DNA of 64,000 nt from Candidatus Poribacteria bacterium (GCA_958295815.1 OY282374.1:1570856-1634855), one strand, 5' to 3'; shown: positions 1-9,242, counted from the first letter of the stretch. Notes: a model not told the origin generated them from the sequence alone. Numbers and translations are program-made.

Positions 1-1147
1 CATCGAGGACTTCTCCGGCTTTCAGGTTGCGTTTGGCGACTGTGATGACATCGGCGACGGGTGTTGGTAGTGGTGTACCTGTGGGTTGTCCGTAAAGGGC
101 GGCTTTCGCAATCGAGATTGGGGCTTCAACAGCAACGAGGTGATACGGACGGTAGAGCAGGTAGTTCTTGCCGTCCGCGCCTGGGTGCAGGTTGTAACCA
201 GCGAGATCTTCTTGCGTAAATGGATGATCCGTCCGGATGACGACGAATACCCCCATCCGAAGTGGATTGTCTAACATTGTTTTTCCGTCGATCGCAATGC
301 TATTTGCGAGTTCAACAACACCGTGGCGGCTCAAAATGCCGCCTTCTTCTTTTCTACTAAAAACCTGGGCAATGTCCGAAATGTTCACTGAAGGTTCGTG
401 CATACCACGCACGTCTGGCGGAAGTCCTGCCATATTCGCCAAGGAGGTCATCTCAATCTGTGCCTTTGACCCATCTCGGAACGAATTGAACATCTTAAAG
501 TTAATCGTGCGCCGTTCAATCAATTCTTCACTGAAGCCGAACCGTTGCGGAACAGTATCTGGTATCCCGACGCGGTCATCATCGTAAAATATTGTCCCTC
601 TCCCCGCAGCGACGATCTCGAAACCGAGCGTTTTTGCCCAGTCAACGATATTCATCGTCACACCGGGTTGGTCGCCATCAACGAGTGTGTAAACCACCCC
701 TGCGTTATCTGCCAAGCGTCTGAGGAGGGGACCGATGGTAACATCTGTTTCGACGTTGACCATCACGAGATGCTTTTTGTGCATCAAGGTATCGTAAGCC
801 ATTCGCGCACCGACTTCGGGAATACCCGTCGCTTCCACAACCACATCGATTAAATCTGACTGGATAATATGTAATCCGTCCTCAGTGATTGCCCGTTTCC
901 CGCTGCGGATGGTATCATTCAGCGTGTTAACACTCTGAACGTGTGATATCGCGTCGGGTGAGATATTACTGACGGTGTATGCGTTCGTGGCGTGTGCCAA
1001 ATCAATGTCGGCAATCGCACTCGCGACCATACCTTGCATCTGTGAAAGTTGGGCGACCAATCCCGCACCAAATTTTCCGGCACCGATGATACCGACACGT
1101 ATCGGATTATTTGCCGCTGCACGCTCGGCGAGTTGCCTACTGAACAT
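1..1147 (-). CDS. COG4091-type homoserine-dehydrogenase-like oxidoreductase with SAF domain (partial, cut by window edge)
   Basis: The frame is open from an ATG at 1147 to the left edge, about 382 codons, so the C-terminus is missing. AAAGGAG lies 7 bases before the ATG. An N-terminal Rossmann motif, GxGxxG, is at residues 22-27 (VGIIGAGKFG), followed by a region like predicted homoserine dehydrogenases. The last visible residues (KRNLKAGEVLDG) match the start of a SAF domain, the C-terminal domain that defines COG4091. The family is expected to be a cytosolic NAD(P)-dependent dehydrogenase; its substrate in this lineage is unknown. The identification rests on domain order and motif reading, without an alignment. 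The next gene, also on the minus strand, ends 29 bases upstream of this start. Confidence 0.8.
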   Translation of the reverse strand, partial: MFSRQLAERAAANNPIRVGIIGAGKFGAGLVAQLSQMQGMVASAIADIDLAHATNAYTVSNISPDAISHVQSVNTLNDTIRSGKRAITEDGLHIIQSDLIDVVVEATGIPEVGARMAYDTLMHKKHLVMVNVETDVTIGPLLRRLADNAGVVYTLVDGDQPGVTMNIVDWAKTLGFEIVAAGRGTIFYDDDRVGIPDTVPQRFGFSEELIERRTINFKMFNSFRDGSKAQIEMTSLANMAGLPPDVRGMHEPSVNISDIAQVFSRKEEGGILSRHGVVELANSIAIDGKTMLDNPLRMGVFVVIRTDHPFTQEDLAGYNLHPGADGKNYLLYRPYHLVAVEAPISIAKAALYGQPTGTPLPTPVADVITVAKRNLKAGEVLD

Positions 1148-1175
1148 ATCAGACTCCTTTGATTTAGAACGCTAT

Positions 1176-1754
1176 TCAGTTGTTCTTTTGGTAGATCTTC
1201 TCATATTCTGACCGTGTAATCTCAAAGTCCAACATTTTCCCGTCATCTGCTTCTCGTGAAACGGTCAAGCCGAGGGACAGCCACAACGCTTGTGAACGTT
1301 CGTTGTTAGCAGGAACATCCACCGGACAGAATCGGTCAATCCCTAATTTTTCAAAAGCGTGCGCCATCAAGCATCGCACGACCTCTTTTCCGTAGCCTTT
1401 ACCCCACAAGGTCTTATCCCAGATTGCAATGGGTAGGCGCATAATTTTTTCGCCCTCAATTTTTGCCCGATCCAAATTCATCCACTGCAAACATACCTCA
1501 CCGACTGTTCTGCCGCTCACTTTTTCTACGATTGCGAACAGAAATCCTCCATTCCGCATGGCTTTACCAGCTTTTTTCAGATATTCCGTTGTTATCGGTT
1601 CATCAGGTGGGCATTCCTCAATCGCATATAGCAAGTCAGGGTCTTTGTAAAACGGAACTGCGATATCGAAGTCGGCATCCTTAAACGGTCGAAGTTTCAA
1701 ACGCTCCGTTTTCAAGTGGATATTATGGCATGCGAAGTTATCCAATTGTATCAT
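1176..1754 (-). CDS. GNAT acetyltransferase, RimJ/RimL type
   Basis: The 192-residue protein has the RimJ/RimL layout: an N-terminal LKTERLKLRPF strand, a central R/Q-x-x-G-x-G/A acetyl-CoA loop (WGKGYGKEVV, about residues 127-136) and a C-terminal VPANNERS segment that matches the usual N-x-x-S element after the loop. Such enzymes transfer acetyl from acetyl-CoA to an amino group of a protein N-terminus or a small molecule; the substrate cannot be read from sequence. AGAGGAAAA stands about 12 bases upstream of the ATG. It lies just upstream of the COG4091-type gene on the same strand, with a short gap that would allow co-transcription. Confidence 0.85.
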   Translation of the reverse strand: MIQLDNFACHNIHLKTERLKLRPFKDADFDIAVPFYKDPDLLYAIEECPPDEPITTEYLKKAGKAMRNGGFLFAIVEKVSGRTVGEVCLQWMNLDRAKIEGEKIMRLPIAIWDKTLWGKGYGKEVVRCLMAHAFEKLGIDRFCPVDVPANNERSQALWLSLGLTVSREADDGKMLDFEITRSEYEKIYQKNN

Positions 1755-1863
1755 TTTTGAAAATTTTCCTCTGAATTTTGAGTGTTTTTTGTTTTAATAC
1801 TCACAAGTACACCCAGTTAAGTCCGGGATACTAAGACAGAATCCCCTTTGATACCTACAAAAG

Positions 1864-4014
1864 CTATAGGCTCAATAAGTAGGTAAATTTGCTCAAAACC
1901 GTCCATTCCTGTCTGTTGAAGCTGCCTGATGTATCCCATGCCTGATCGTACACCAGATAAAAATCGCTACCGGGACGGTAGATATAATTGAGCAAAAAAT
2001 TCGCGCTTGCGCGTTCAGTACTATCGTTCCATTGTGCATACAATTTTGTAAAGAAGCGCGTATTCAATGCGTAACTAATTCGTGTACCTACAACGTTTGT
2101 TATCAAGAGATCGGTTTCAGGTAAATTAATCCAGTTACGTTGATATCGCGTTTCGATCGCGAGTTGATACGTCATCCGCCACTGACCGTCAAGGTCCAAA
2201 CTCAGGCGGTTGCCGTGAAAGTAATCCCCAAAATCTATGCCTCCAAATACGGCAAACGGACGACTCGTTTCCGTAAAAGCAGTTAAGGAGACTTGGTTCA
2301 TCTCGTAATCGCCAGCCGGAATCTCGACATCACTGATGCTAAAGGATTCCTCAACGCGATCAAAGGTACGTTTGAAATCAAGATTGAAACCGTCGTCGGA
2401 TTCCGAGAGCATATCGACACCAACCATCATGTCCCAACCGATGGGATTGTTGTCGTGGTCCAGCAGATAACTGCCAGAGACAACCGCGCCAGCATCTCGT
2501 ATGCCATACCGCCTAATTTGAACTTCGTAATCAGCGTTCAACATCAACGAGCGGATGTCCCTACGATGCATGAACCCCATTTTGCTCGTAAATTCGGGAC
2601 CGATGTCGAGGTAAGAAGCGTTAACGCGGAAGTGATCGTTGCGCCAATCATTTGATAAATACCAAGCAAAATCACTTTCGTCAGCATACGGTGACCAACT
2701 CCCAACAGTCATGGCACGCATCCGCCACTGATCGTGTGGTCTAAAAAACAAATCTACGCCACCGTTGCGATGGTAGTCGCCGAAATCACTTTGCCGATTG
2801 GTAAAAATAAAACCAACGGTTGAATCACTGAGAATGTCGCGCTGCATTCTTAAGACAGAGAAGTTCGTCAGCGGAGATTCCGATGAGGCATCGGTCGTCA
2901 TGTTGAGTGCACCGATACTATAAGAGCCGACCTTACCCGTCAGTTTACCACCACCGAGTAGCCGAACCTGTTGTTCGTCTTCGATCCCGATGCGGCGACT
3001 GTAGAAAACCGACAGTGGTGGAGGACCGAAGTCCCCGATACCCGCGCCAAATGAGAACAAACCACTACCCTCAAGAAAAAAATCGCGCCTTTCTGGAAAA
3101 AAGAGACTGAACCGTGTGAGATTGACCTCCTCCTGATCTGCTTCTACCTGTGCGAAATCAGTGTTTAGCGTCAAATCTAACGTTAGATTCGACGTTACGC
3201 CGTATTTCATATCGAGTCCGAGGTCGCCTTCAGTCGTCCGTTGCCAATCTGCGCCATCGAGATTCCTCGCCAGACCGCCGATTAGATATGGTTTGACATC
3301 AAAATATGATGGTGAGGTAATCCCCTGTAGACCAATCAGTTTACCTTGATATGTTGGATGATAAGTACCGGGCCAGCTTTCACTTCGGGGCACTTGAATC
3401 CATTGTGTCGTTTCATTCTTTCGTGCGATGTTACGCCCAAAATTCACACCCCATACCATTGAATCCTTTTTCTTAAATCGCAATTGATTAAAGGGAATCG
3501 CAATTTCAACAGTCCATCCTTTATCGTGTCGTCGTCCAGCAGCTTCCCAGATACAGTCCCAGCTCCCATTAAGGTTTTCACCACCGTCCGTAACTGCCGT
3601 GTCTGACAGCGCACCGAGTGCATTCGTCCGAAAAAAGAAGCACTGTCGTTTATCGCCGTATGTATCGAGCATCACGTAAACATTGTCATTTTGCCAAAGC
3701 TGCCCATCGCGCCGCATTTCGTTCGCAACAACTTTTTTAGGTTCGGAATCGGAACACTCAAACGCAATATAAAGTTTCTCTGTGTCATACAACATCCGCA
3801 CCTCTGTGCGTTCAGTAGTCGGTTGTCCTTCATCCGGCGATTGCTGAGTAAAGTCGTCAATAACCTGCGCACGCGTCCATGCTTCCTCATTGAGATGTCC
3901 GTCAAGTTCGATTGTTTCTTGGGTTAACAACGGTCTGATTTCTTTGCTGGCTTCGGCGTTTAAGTTCATCACAGCAATCGCCGCGAATATCAAAAGAATG
4001 ATTCTAAAACGCAT
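1864..4014 (-). CDS. Secreted CBM9-like/DUF5916 outer-membrane protein
   Basis: The 716-residue protein begins with a Sec signal peptide (hydrophobic stretch about residues 4-20, cleavage near AEA). Residues about 27-220 resemble the carbohydrate-binding family 9-like domain: IELDGHLNEEAW, then LYDTEKLYIAFECSD. The rest has alternating aromatic/hydrophobic strands typical of DUF5916, ending in an aromatic-rich strand, consistent with an outer-membrane beta-barrel. In other bacteria the CBM9-DUF5916 architecture is linked to polysaccharide use, but function is unproven. AGGAG lies 6 bases before the ATG. A terminator-like hairpin sits about 60 bases upstream and ends the small gene before it, so this gene probably has its own promoter. 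Confidence 0.82.
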   Translation of the reverse strand: MRFRIILLIFAAIAVMNLNAEASKEIRPLLTQETIELDGHLNEEAWTRAQVIDDFTQQSPDEGQPTTERTEVRMLYDTEKLYIAFECSDSEPKKVVANEMRRDGQLWQNDNVYVMLDTYGDKRQCFFFRTNALGALSDTAVTDGGENLNGSWDCIWEAAGRRHDKGWTVEIAIPFNQLRFKKKDSMVWGVNFGRNIARKNETTQWIQVPRSESWPGTYHPTYQGKLIGLQGITSPSYFDVKPYLIGGLARNLDGADWQRTTEGDLGLDMKYGVTSNLTLDLTLNTDFAQVEADQEEVNLTRFSLFFPERRDFFLEGSGLFSFGAGIGDFGPPPLSVFYSRRIGIEDEQQVRLLGGGKLTGKVGSYSIGALNMTTDASSESPLTNFSVLRMQRDILSDSTVGFIFTNRQSDFGDYHRNGGVDLFFRPHDQWRMRAMTVGSWSPYADESDFAWYLSNDWRNDHFRVNASYLDIGPEFTSKMGFMHRRDIRSLMLNADYEVQIRRYGIRDAGAVVSGSYLLDHDNNPIGWDMMVGVDMLSESDDGFNLDFKRTFDRVEESFSISDVEIPAGDYEMNQVSLTAFTETSRPFAVFGGIDFGDYFHGNRLSLDLDGQWRMTYQLAIETRYQRNWINLPETDLLITNVVGTRISYALNTRFFTKLYAQWNDSTERASANFLLNYIYRPGSDFYLVYDQAWDTSGSFNRQEWTVLSKFTYLLSL

Positions 4015-4071
4015 TTTTTCTCCTCGTTTAAGGTTTTTCTTGCCTGCAAACGTGATACTTTGTTGTCATTT

Positions 4072-4124
4072 AAAAAAAGAAAACACCCGCACTGAAATCC
4101 GCTTTCATAACCTTCAGTGATGGG
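4072..4124 (-). terminator. Rho-independent terminator (minus strand)
   Basis: Read on the minus strand, CCC-AT-CACTGAA pairs with TTCAGTG-C-GGG across a 16-base loop, and the hairpin is followed by TGTTTTCTTTTTTT. The seven-base perfect arm, the second three-base arm and the T-rich tail fit an intrinsic terminator. It lies about 40 bases after the stop of the small minus-strand gene at 4163-4309. It could instead act as an attenuator in a long leader of the DUF5916 gene. Confidence 0.7.
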
Positions 4125-4162
4125 CGTTATATTGTGTATTTGGAAAGCGTTTTATCTGCTAG

Positions 4163-4309
4163 CTATAAGCCCATCTCTGCACGGTACACGGAATTAACGA
4201 TCAACATAATGCCTAAACCTACGAGGGTGGGAAGGCATTTTCCGTGTAATGTATGCGAGGTATGATTTATTCCCAGACCGAAGCCTGTAATTAGCGACAG
4301 ATAAAACAT
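4163..4309 (-). CDS. Putative 48-residue membrane peptide
   Basis: A short frame runs from ATG (4309) to TAG (4163). It has TAGGA about 8 bases upstream, a consensus promoter about 35 bases upstream and a terminator just downstream, so it is a complete small transcription unit. The product starts MFYLSLITGFGLG, has a hydrophilic middle with several histidines and one cysteine, and then one likely membrane helix (LPTLVGLGIMLIVNSVY) with a short RAEMGL tail. I recognise no family. It could be a small membrane regulator or toxin-like peptide, or a remnant of a longer membrane protein. The matching promoter, ribosome site and terminator are what support it as a real gene. Confidence 0.5.
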   Translation of the reverse strand: MFYLSLITGFGLGINHTSHTLHGKCLPTLVGLGIMLIVNSVYRAEMGL

Positions 4310-4344
4310 TCAATAATCCTATTTTGAATTTACATATGTTAAGT

Positions 4345-4374
4345 ATTATAACATATTTTTTAGGTGGATGTCAA
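4345..4374 (-). promoter_or_regulatory. Consensus sigma-70 promoter
   Basis: On the minus strand TTGACA (4374-4369) and TATAAT (4350-4345) are both perfect consensus hexamers, separated by 18 bases. Transcription would start near 4338 and read into the 48-residue frame at 4309. It is the best -35/-10 pair I found in the window. Confidence 0.75.
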
Positions 4375-4700
4375 ATTATTTTATGATGCATATAGACACT
4401 TCGATCCCCTATTTTAGTCTAAGGGACGATGTATCTGTAATGCTGAAAACCCGTTCTGGAGCTCCCTAAAAACATTTAACCTTCGGTCTTCTAATAAATT
4501 CATATTTTTTTCAAGAAAAGCGAAGCGATTTGCAACTAAAAATAAAAAGTTGTATTTCGGTTTACAACTTCCGCGAACCTTGAAGAGACCACGGGTGTCG
4601 GTACGATAGATAAAGGAACACCTGCTGAAACCAAGACTTGGGATAAGGGGAGATCCATTTTCATGAAAGACTCGACTAATAAGGTTAGAGGTCTCGACTC
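4375..4700. other. Intergenic region before the protease lipoprotein
   Basis: This stretch of about 326 bases separates the divergent minus-strand promoter from the plus-strand lipoprotein gene. It is AT-rich in its first two thirds. I see no gene, clear terminator or repeat in it; a plus-strand promoter must lie here but no strong -35/-10 pair stands out. Confidence 0.4.
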
Positions 4701-6908
4701 ATGAAACACAGCAGCAAATTTTTATTCTTTTTCTTGGCATTAGGTTTTCTTCTCTCTTGCGCCCGAACACCACAACAGTTGACTTCCGAGAAGCCAGTCG
4801 CGCCGATAAAGTTCTTAGCACCCGAAAAAACAAGAGATTCTATAGTATTGATTGAGAGTGAGAATGGATCTGGTACGGGGTTTTTCGTTACACCAGACAA
4901 GATTGCGACGAACATTCACGTCATCGCCCACTCTGGTCCCATTTTTGTAAAATCTTCTGACAAAGAGAAAAATTGGGCGATAGAAGGTGTTATTGCGTTT
5001 GATGCCAAAAGCAACCTTGCTCTCCTAAAACTTGCCGGTGAAGGTGTGCCGTTGCCTTTGGAAGACAGCGATACAGCTAAGATCGGTGATTTCATCTCTA
5101 TCCCGAACTATCCCGATGGAGAATTCAAAGTCACCGGAGGTAGTATACAAAGCATCCAAAAGAGTAATAAGTGGCTCAGGATAAAAGCAACTACTACTAA
5201 AGAGAGCAACGGCAGCCCAGTGCTTAACAGTAAGGGACAGGTCATCGCGGTTGTCGTGCCGTATGGCGTCGGTTCTTACAATTACGCGATCCCTTCAAGT
5301 GCGATTGGAGCATTACTTGACAAGTCTGTTCCAGTAGAACCTTTGGCAGAGTGGCAGCAGGGGAAACATGTCCGCGCTAAGTCGTACTACGGTTTAGGTA
5401 AAGAGAAATTGGATGCTAAAAATTATGCCGGAGCAGTAGCTGACTTTGATAAAGCGATTGAACTAAACCCAAGGTATGCCCGCGCCTACTACGAGCGTGG
5501 AAGAGCACAAGCCTATCTTGGTGACTATGACAGCGCGATAGACTCCTGTACGCGCGCTATCAGGGTGGATCCAAAGGACGCTGATCCTTACTACACCCGT
5601 GGGAGTATAAAGGCTCAACTTGGTGAGTATACTGAAGCGACAGTTGACCTTAATAAAGCCATAGAACTTGACCCAGAGCATGTTGATGCTTATAGTAATC
5701 GGGGAGCTATAAAGCTTAGTTTTGGCGAATCCGAAAGTCTCCGCGGGAATGCTAAGAAAGCACAGCGTTTATATGAAGCGGCGATAACTGATTGTAACAA
5801 AGCCCTTGAGATTGATCCAGAGCACGCTAATACCTACATGTTTCGCGGTGTCGCCAAGTTAGTTGTTGATAATCTTGAAGGGGCAGTACTCGATTTCGAT
5901 AGATTTAACCATTTGAACAGTCCAGAGGATGCTGATGCGAAGACTGTGGACTTAGAATCCGAAAACGCAGGAGATTCAACGGTCCGTTTGATAAGTTGGA
6001 TGGGTGGCTTCTCTAGTGGTACTGGTTTCTTTGTAGATAATGACAAGATTGTGACAAACCTTCACGTTGTTGCTGAACCCGGACCCGTCTTCGCTATGCA
6101 TGATAGCAAAAGACAAGTGTGGTCTGTTGAGGGAATTACGGCGTTCGATGTAAAAAACGATCTCGTCATTCTAAAAATCGCTGGAGAAGGTGTGCCACTT
6201 TCCCTTGGCAATAGCGATGCGGTTGGAAAAGGTGACGCGATTACTGTAATAGGTTACCCTGGTGGAATATACAATATCGCTACAGGGAATATACACGATA
6301 TAAGAATTGGGGACAGACGTCTCAAAATGAATGTTAAAATCGCTCGTGGCAACAGTGGTTCTCCTGTGATCAACAGTAGTGGGCAAGTAATAGGGATTGC
6401 CACCAGCATAATAAATCCTTACAGTTACGCCAGCCCTTCAAATGCACTAAGGGGCTTACTCACTCGTTCCGCGCCAATCGAGTCTTTGGAACAATGGCAC
6501 AAACGAGACCGAAACCGTGCTTATGCGAAGTACGTCCATGGACAATATAAGGACGCAATAGCTAACTTTGATAAAGCGATTCAACTTAACCCTGATGATG
6601 CTGATGCCTATAGTTATCGCGGAGCGGCAAAGTTGAAACTTGATGACTTTGAAGGGACGTTATTAGATTGCAATCGAGCCATCCAGCTTAACCCCGAAGA
6701 TGCTGATGCCTATAGCAACCGCGGGCAGGCGCAGTTCCGTCTCGGAGCAGCCGAATTCCGCCGTGGGAATGCGAAGAAAGCGCAGGAGTTATATGAAGCG
6801 GCGATCGAAGACTATACGCAAGCCATTCGGTTAAACCCTGAGGATAAGGAGGTTGTAAATAAACGCGGAGCTGTAAAGTCTGCCCTTACTGCTCTGCACG
6901 GGCGATAA
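4701..6908 (+). CDS. Lipoprotein with two tandem trypsin-like protease domains and two TPR blocks
   Basis: The 735-residue protein has a lipoprotein signal (lipobox LLSC, Cys20). It contains two copies of the same module, an HtrA/trypsin-like protease domain followed by TPR repeats. Copy 1 (about 45-220, TPRs about 232-405) keeps His73, but the catalytic Asp position reads Asn105 (DAKSNLALLK) and the Ser position reads Asn170 (ESNGSP instead of GNSGSP), so it is probably inactive. Copy 2 (about 420-600, TPRs about 610-725) keeps a full triad: His455, Asp487 and Ser552 (GNSGSP). No PDZ domain is visible. The expected place is the periplasmic face of a membrane, with TPRs binding protein partners. 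GAGG precedes the ATG. The internal duplication implies loss of activity in one copy after duplication. Confidence 0.88.
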   Translation: MKHSSKFLFFFLALGFLLSCARTPQQLTSEKPVAPIKFLAPEKTRDSIVLIESENGSGTGFFVTPDKIATNIHVIAHSGPIFVKSSDKEKNWAIEGVIAFDAKSNLALLKLAGEGVPLPLEDSDTAKIGDFISIPNYPDGEFKVTGGSIQSIQKSNKWLRIKATTTKESNGSPVLNSKGQVIAVVVPYGVGSYNYAIPSSAIGALLDKSVPVEPLAEWQQGKHVRAKSYYGLGKEKLDAKNYAGAVADFDKAIELNPRYARAYYERGRAQAYLGDYDSAIDSCTRAIRVDPKDADPYYTRGSIKAQLGEYTEATVDLNKAIELDPEHVDAYSNRGAIKLSFGESESLRGNAKKAQRLYEAAITDCNKALEIDPEHANTYMFRGVAKLVVDNLEGAVLDFDRFNHLNSPEDADAKTVDLESENAGDSTVRLISWMGGFSSGTGFFVDNDKIVTNLHVVAEPGPVFAMHDSKRQVWSVEGITAFDVKNDLVILKIAGEGVPLSLGNSDAVGKGDAITVIGYPGGIYNIATGNIHDIRIGDRRLKMNVKIARGNSGSPVINSSGQVIGIATSIINPYSYASPSNALRGLLTRSAPIESLEQWHKRDRNRAYAKYVHGQYKDAIANFDKAIQLNPDDADAYSYRGAAKLKLDDFEGTLLDCNRAIQLNPEDADAYSNRGQAQFRLGAAEFRRGNAKKAQELYEAAIEDYTQAIRLNPEDKEVVNKRGAVKSALTALHGR

Positions 6909-6970
6909 CCTCATTTTTCTCCTCCTGAAACTGATTCGCTTACTTACCGCATTATCACAGAAGAAGTAGG

Positions 6971-8503
6971 CTACTGTGTACGGAAAGCATAAAGTTTTGC
7001 GCTATTCAGTACAAAACGGAGCCGCAACGGTTGTTCTGCATTCGCTAATGTAGCCGACTTCCATTGTACTGAATGCCGTATGTTATCTCCTGTCAACGGA
7101 ATACAGTCATCAATCGAAAATCCGGGTTGAACCTGTCCATCAGCCGTTAGCACCTCAACACCAACCTGACCAGCACTTGCATCCGCATTAATTTCAAGTC
7201 CACCGGTCGGAATCCGCAAAGGAGCTGTTTCGACAACACCATCCGCATCGGCATCAAGAGAGACGAAACCGTCTAATCGCCACTTCGCAAGTCCAATCTC
7301 CTTGTGTCTGTCCTTCATCTGGGCGCCGTGGGTGTGGACCGTTCCTGTGTAGTACCAATGAATTTCGTCGTCGGTGATGATCGGTTCTATAGCAGTTCCC
7401 ATAATCATACCACAGTCAAAAGTCCCAGGTTCACCGCGTGGAATGATCGGAGTCCGATCCGAGTCAGTGAAATAATCCCAATTAAATCCGTCTCGGCTAC
7501 AAACGAGTTGGGCATCAATCGGTCCATCAATAGGAATTTCATGCTCCGCGGCCCCCGGTCCCGTGACATACAACACGCCAGCCAGACCGATGTAAATGTT
7601 GTGATACAGGAAGCCTGACATGTTATGGATTTCGGCACGATCAGCACCATATCTCTCAGCAGCAACTTCGTCGTCGCGGTCATTTGCCCCAAACATCGGT
7701 TCAACTGGTTTCCACGGTCCCTCCAAGCGCGGACTTTCGGTATATGCGATCATCCGTCGAGCGTCTTTGTCGTCCCCGCGTATCAGCGCATAAGCTCGAA
7801 ACATCTCTGTCTTGTTATCGTAGATGACATTGAACGCACCTTCATTCTCCCGATCTGCAACCGGTTCTAAGTATTCTGAATCGTCCCATCGGATACCATC
7901 CGGCGACGTGAGGAAGAAGATGTTACGATACCGTCTGCAGAAACCAATGATCTTATACCGTTTCTGAGAATCCGATTCATCGTCATCACGGAATACACAT
8001 GCGCCGTGTAGATCCCACACGATATTGTTGTTTGGATTTCCGTTGAATTCAAAGAGTCCGAGATTCGGTTTCGTCCACGTCAATCCATCATCACTCTCTG
8101 CATAACATGTAAGATCGCCGCGATCGTTTTCGACGAACTTCCGTCCGTAAGCGTCGTGTGTCTGCCCTTTAAATGTTGACGGATTTCGGTCGGTACGTGG
8201 GACGTAAAGCCCCGGAATCACGTTCGCTTTAAACCGCCAATGCGGTCCCATACGACACATGTACCACATGCGATATTTTCCGTATGCCTCATCATACATC
8301 GCAGTGCCATAGAGGTGTACACGTCTCGACTGATCTGGACCTCCGTGTTCCCACGGGTTGTTGGGATCAGGTTTAAGTACAGAGACATCATGCTTTGTGC
8401 ATTGGTGCAGGGTACGCGTCACACCACGCTTGAAAGCGATCAGTGCATCGTCAATAAATAGTTCTGTGCCAGTATCAAGTGTATGGAGGGTATTTGAATT
8501 CAC
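6971..8503 (-). CDS. Glycosidase-like beta-propeller protein (GH32/GH43-like)
   Basis: The 510-residue protein opens with LDTGTELFIDDALI and continues with blade-like repeats (YGKYRMWYMCRM, CYAESDDGLTWTKPNLGLFEFNG, SPDGIRWDDSEYL, VCSRDGFNWDYF). This pattern is typical of five-bladed propeller proteins annotated as glycosyl hydrolase family 32/43-like. Acidic residues in the blades could be catalytic, but I cannot assign them without a structure. No signal peptide is visible, so it may act in the cytosol. The start is GTG at 8503, with TGAGGAAAA 6 bases upstream. It faces the protease lipoprotein gene tail to tail, with about 60 bases between. Confidence 0.65.
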   Translation of the reverse strand: MNSNTLHTLDTGTELFIDDALIAFKRGVTRTLHQCTKHDVSVLKPDPNNPWEHGGPDQSRRVHLYGTAMYDEAYGKYRMWYMCRMGPHWRFKANVIPGLYVPRTDRNPSTFKGQTHDAYGRKFVENDRGDLTCYAESDDGLTWTKPNLGLFEFNGNPNNNIVWDLHGACVFRDDDESDSQKRYKIIGFCRRYRNIFFLTSPDGIRWDDSEYLEPVADRENEGAFNVIYDNKTEMFRAYALIRGDDKDARRMIAYTESPRLEGPWKPVEPMFGANDRDDEVAAERYGADRAEIHNMSGFLYHNIYIGLAGVLYVTGPGAAEHEIPIDGPIDAQLVCSRDGFNWDYFTDSDRTPIIPRGEPGTFDCGMIMGTAIEPIITDDEIHWYYTGTVHTHGAQMKDRHKEIGLAKWRLDGFVSLDADADGVVETAPLRIPTGGLEINADASAGQVGVEVLTADGQVQPGFSIDDCIPLTGDNIRHSVQWKSATLANAEQPLRLRFVLNSAKLYAFRTQ

Positions 8504-8720
8504 GTTATTTTCCTCAATTAAGGTGCGGTTTTTGCTATAGAAAAACAGCGAAAAATGCTATACTTTAACAGGGACAATCCTAACAAACAAAATACATCTT
8601 TATAAGCCCTTATGATATAGCAGGAAACGGTTTCGCACAAGAAAAATCGTCCAAATCATGTTGATATCGAGTGTTGTTGACCCACGTTTGTAGTCGTGAT
8701 ACTACCTGAAATTGTCCTAA

Positions 8721-8843
8721 ATGGTTGAATACAAGTTCACAGATTATTTTGAACAGCAAGTCTTACGTAAACGGCCATATTTAAAAAAAGAATGGTGTAT
8801 CTATACCATTGAAGGGACTTTCTTAACAATCCTAACCCTTTAG
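8721..8843 (+). pseudogene. N-terminal fragment of the usual DUF2283-partner protein
   Basis: A 40-codon frame reads MVEYKFTDYFEQQVLRKRPY and continues LKKEWCIYTIE before diverging into TFLTILTL and a stop. From memory, the VLRKRPYLK-EWC segment starts a family of roughly 80-residue proteins often encoded just before a DUF2283 gene, possibly as a toxin-like partner. Here only the first 31 residues survive, and a DUF2283 gene lies about 880 bases downstream, separated by a zinc-ribbon gene and a TnpB remnant. I read this as an original pair split and decayed by insertions. The pairing is recalled, not searched. Confidence 0.5.
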
Positions 8844-8969
8844 TTTGGGCAGTTCCAGTTGTTCCGGGCGAAGTCAAAAAAATGTTGGCACAAATCACTC
8901 CATAAAATGGATTAGAAAATGTGATAAAAATAACAAAAAGGTTAAACTTATAACGTTAGAGGTATAGTT

Positions 8970-9242
8970 ATGGAAGTTTTTCTAATTATATGGGTAGTCT
9001 GCGGTATTATCGCTGCGGCTATAGCAGGTGGAAAAGGACGTAGTGGTTGTGGGGGTTTTGCCATTGGGTTCTTGCTTGGACCTCTTGGCATTATTTGGGC
9101 ATTAGTTATGTCTAAAGATCAAGCAAAAGTTGATGAAAAAGCCGTTAAGTCTGGTGAGATGAAAAAATGCCCTGCCTGTGCGGAACTTGTAAAAGCGGAA
9201 GCTATCAAGTGCCGTCATTGTGGTGAGGATTTGAACGCCTAA
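8970..9242 (+). CDS. Small membrane protein with C-terminal zinc ribbon
   Basis: The 90-residue protein has two hydrophobic stretches (about residues 3-20 and 30-47, separated by GGKGRSGCGG) and then a cytosolic zinc ribbon, KKCPACAELVKAEAIKCRHCG, with two CxxC pairs at about residues 67-70 and 81-84. The CPxCAE...A..CRHCG form matches UPF0547-like short ribbons found at the end of many small membrane proteins. Function is unknown. The codon before the stop gives GCCTAAC, seen at several gene ends here. It sits between the split partner fragment and the TnpB remnant, so it may have arrived with one of the insertions. Confidence 0.65.
   Translation: MEVFLIIWVVCGIIAAAIAGGKGRSGCGGFAIGFLLGPLGIIWALVMSKDQAKVDEKAVKSGEMKKCPACAELVKAEAIKCRHCGEDLNA

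Noticed and set aside
237..853. Plus-strand frames near the left edge
   Set aside because: They are shadows of the COG4091-type gene on the minus strand, which has a ribosome site, Rossmann motif and SAF segment.
4268..4290. ATTCCCAGACC as a further copy of the tnpB palindrome
   Set aside because: Only about 12 bases match and they lie inside the 48-codon frame; a match this short is expected by chance in 64 kb.
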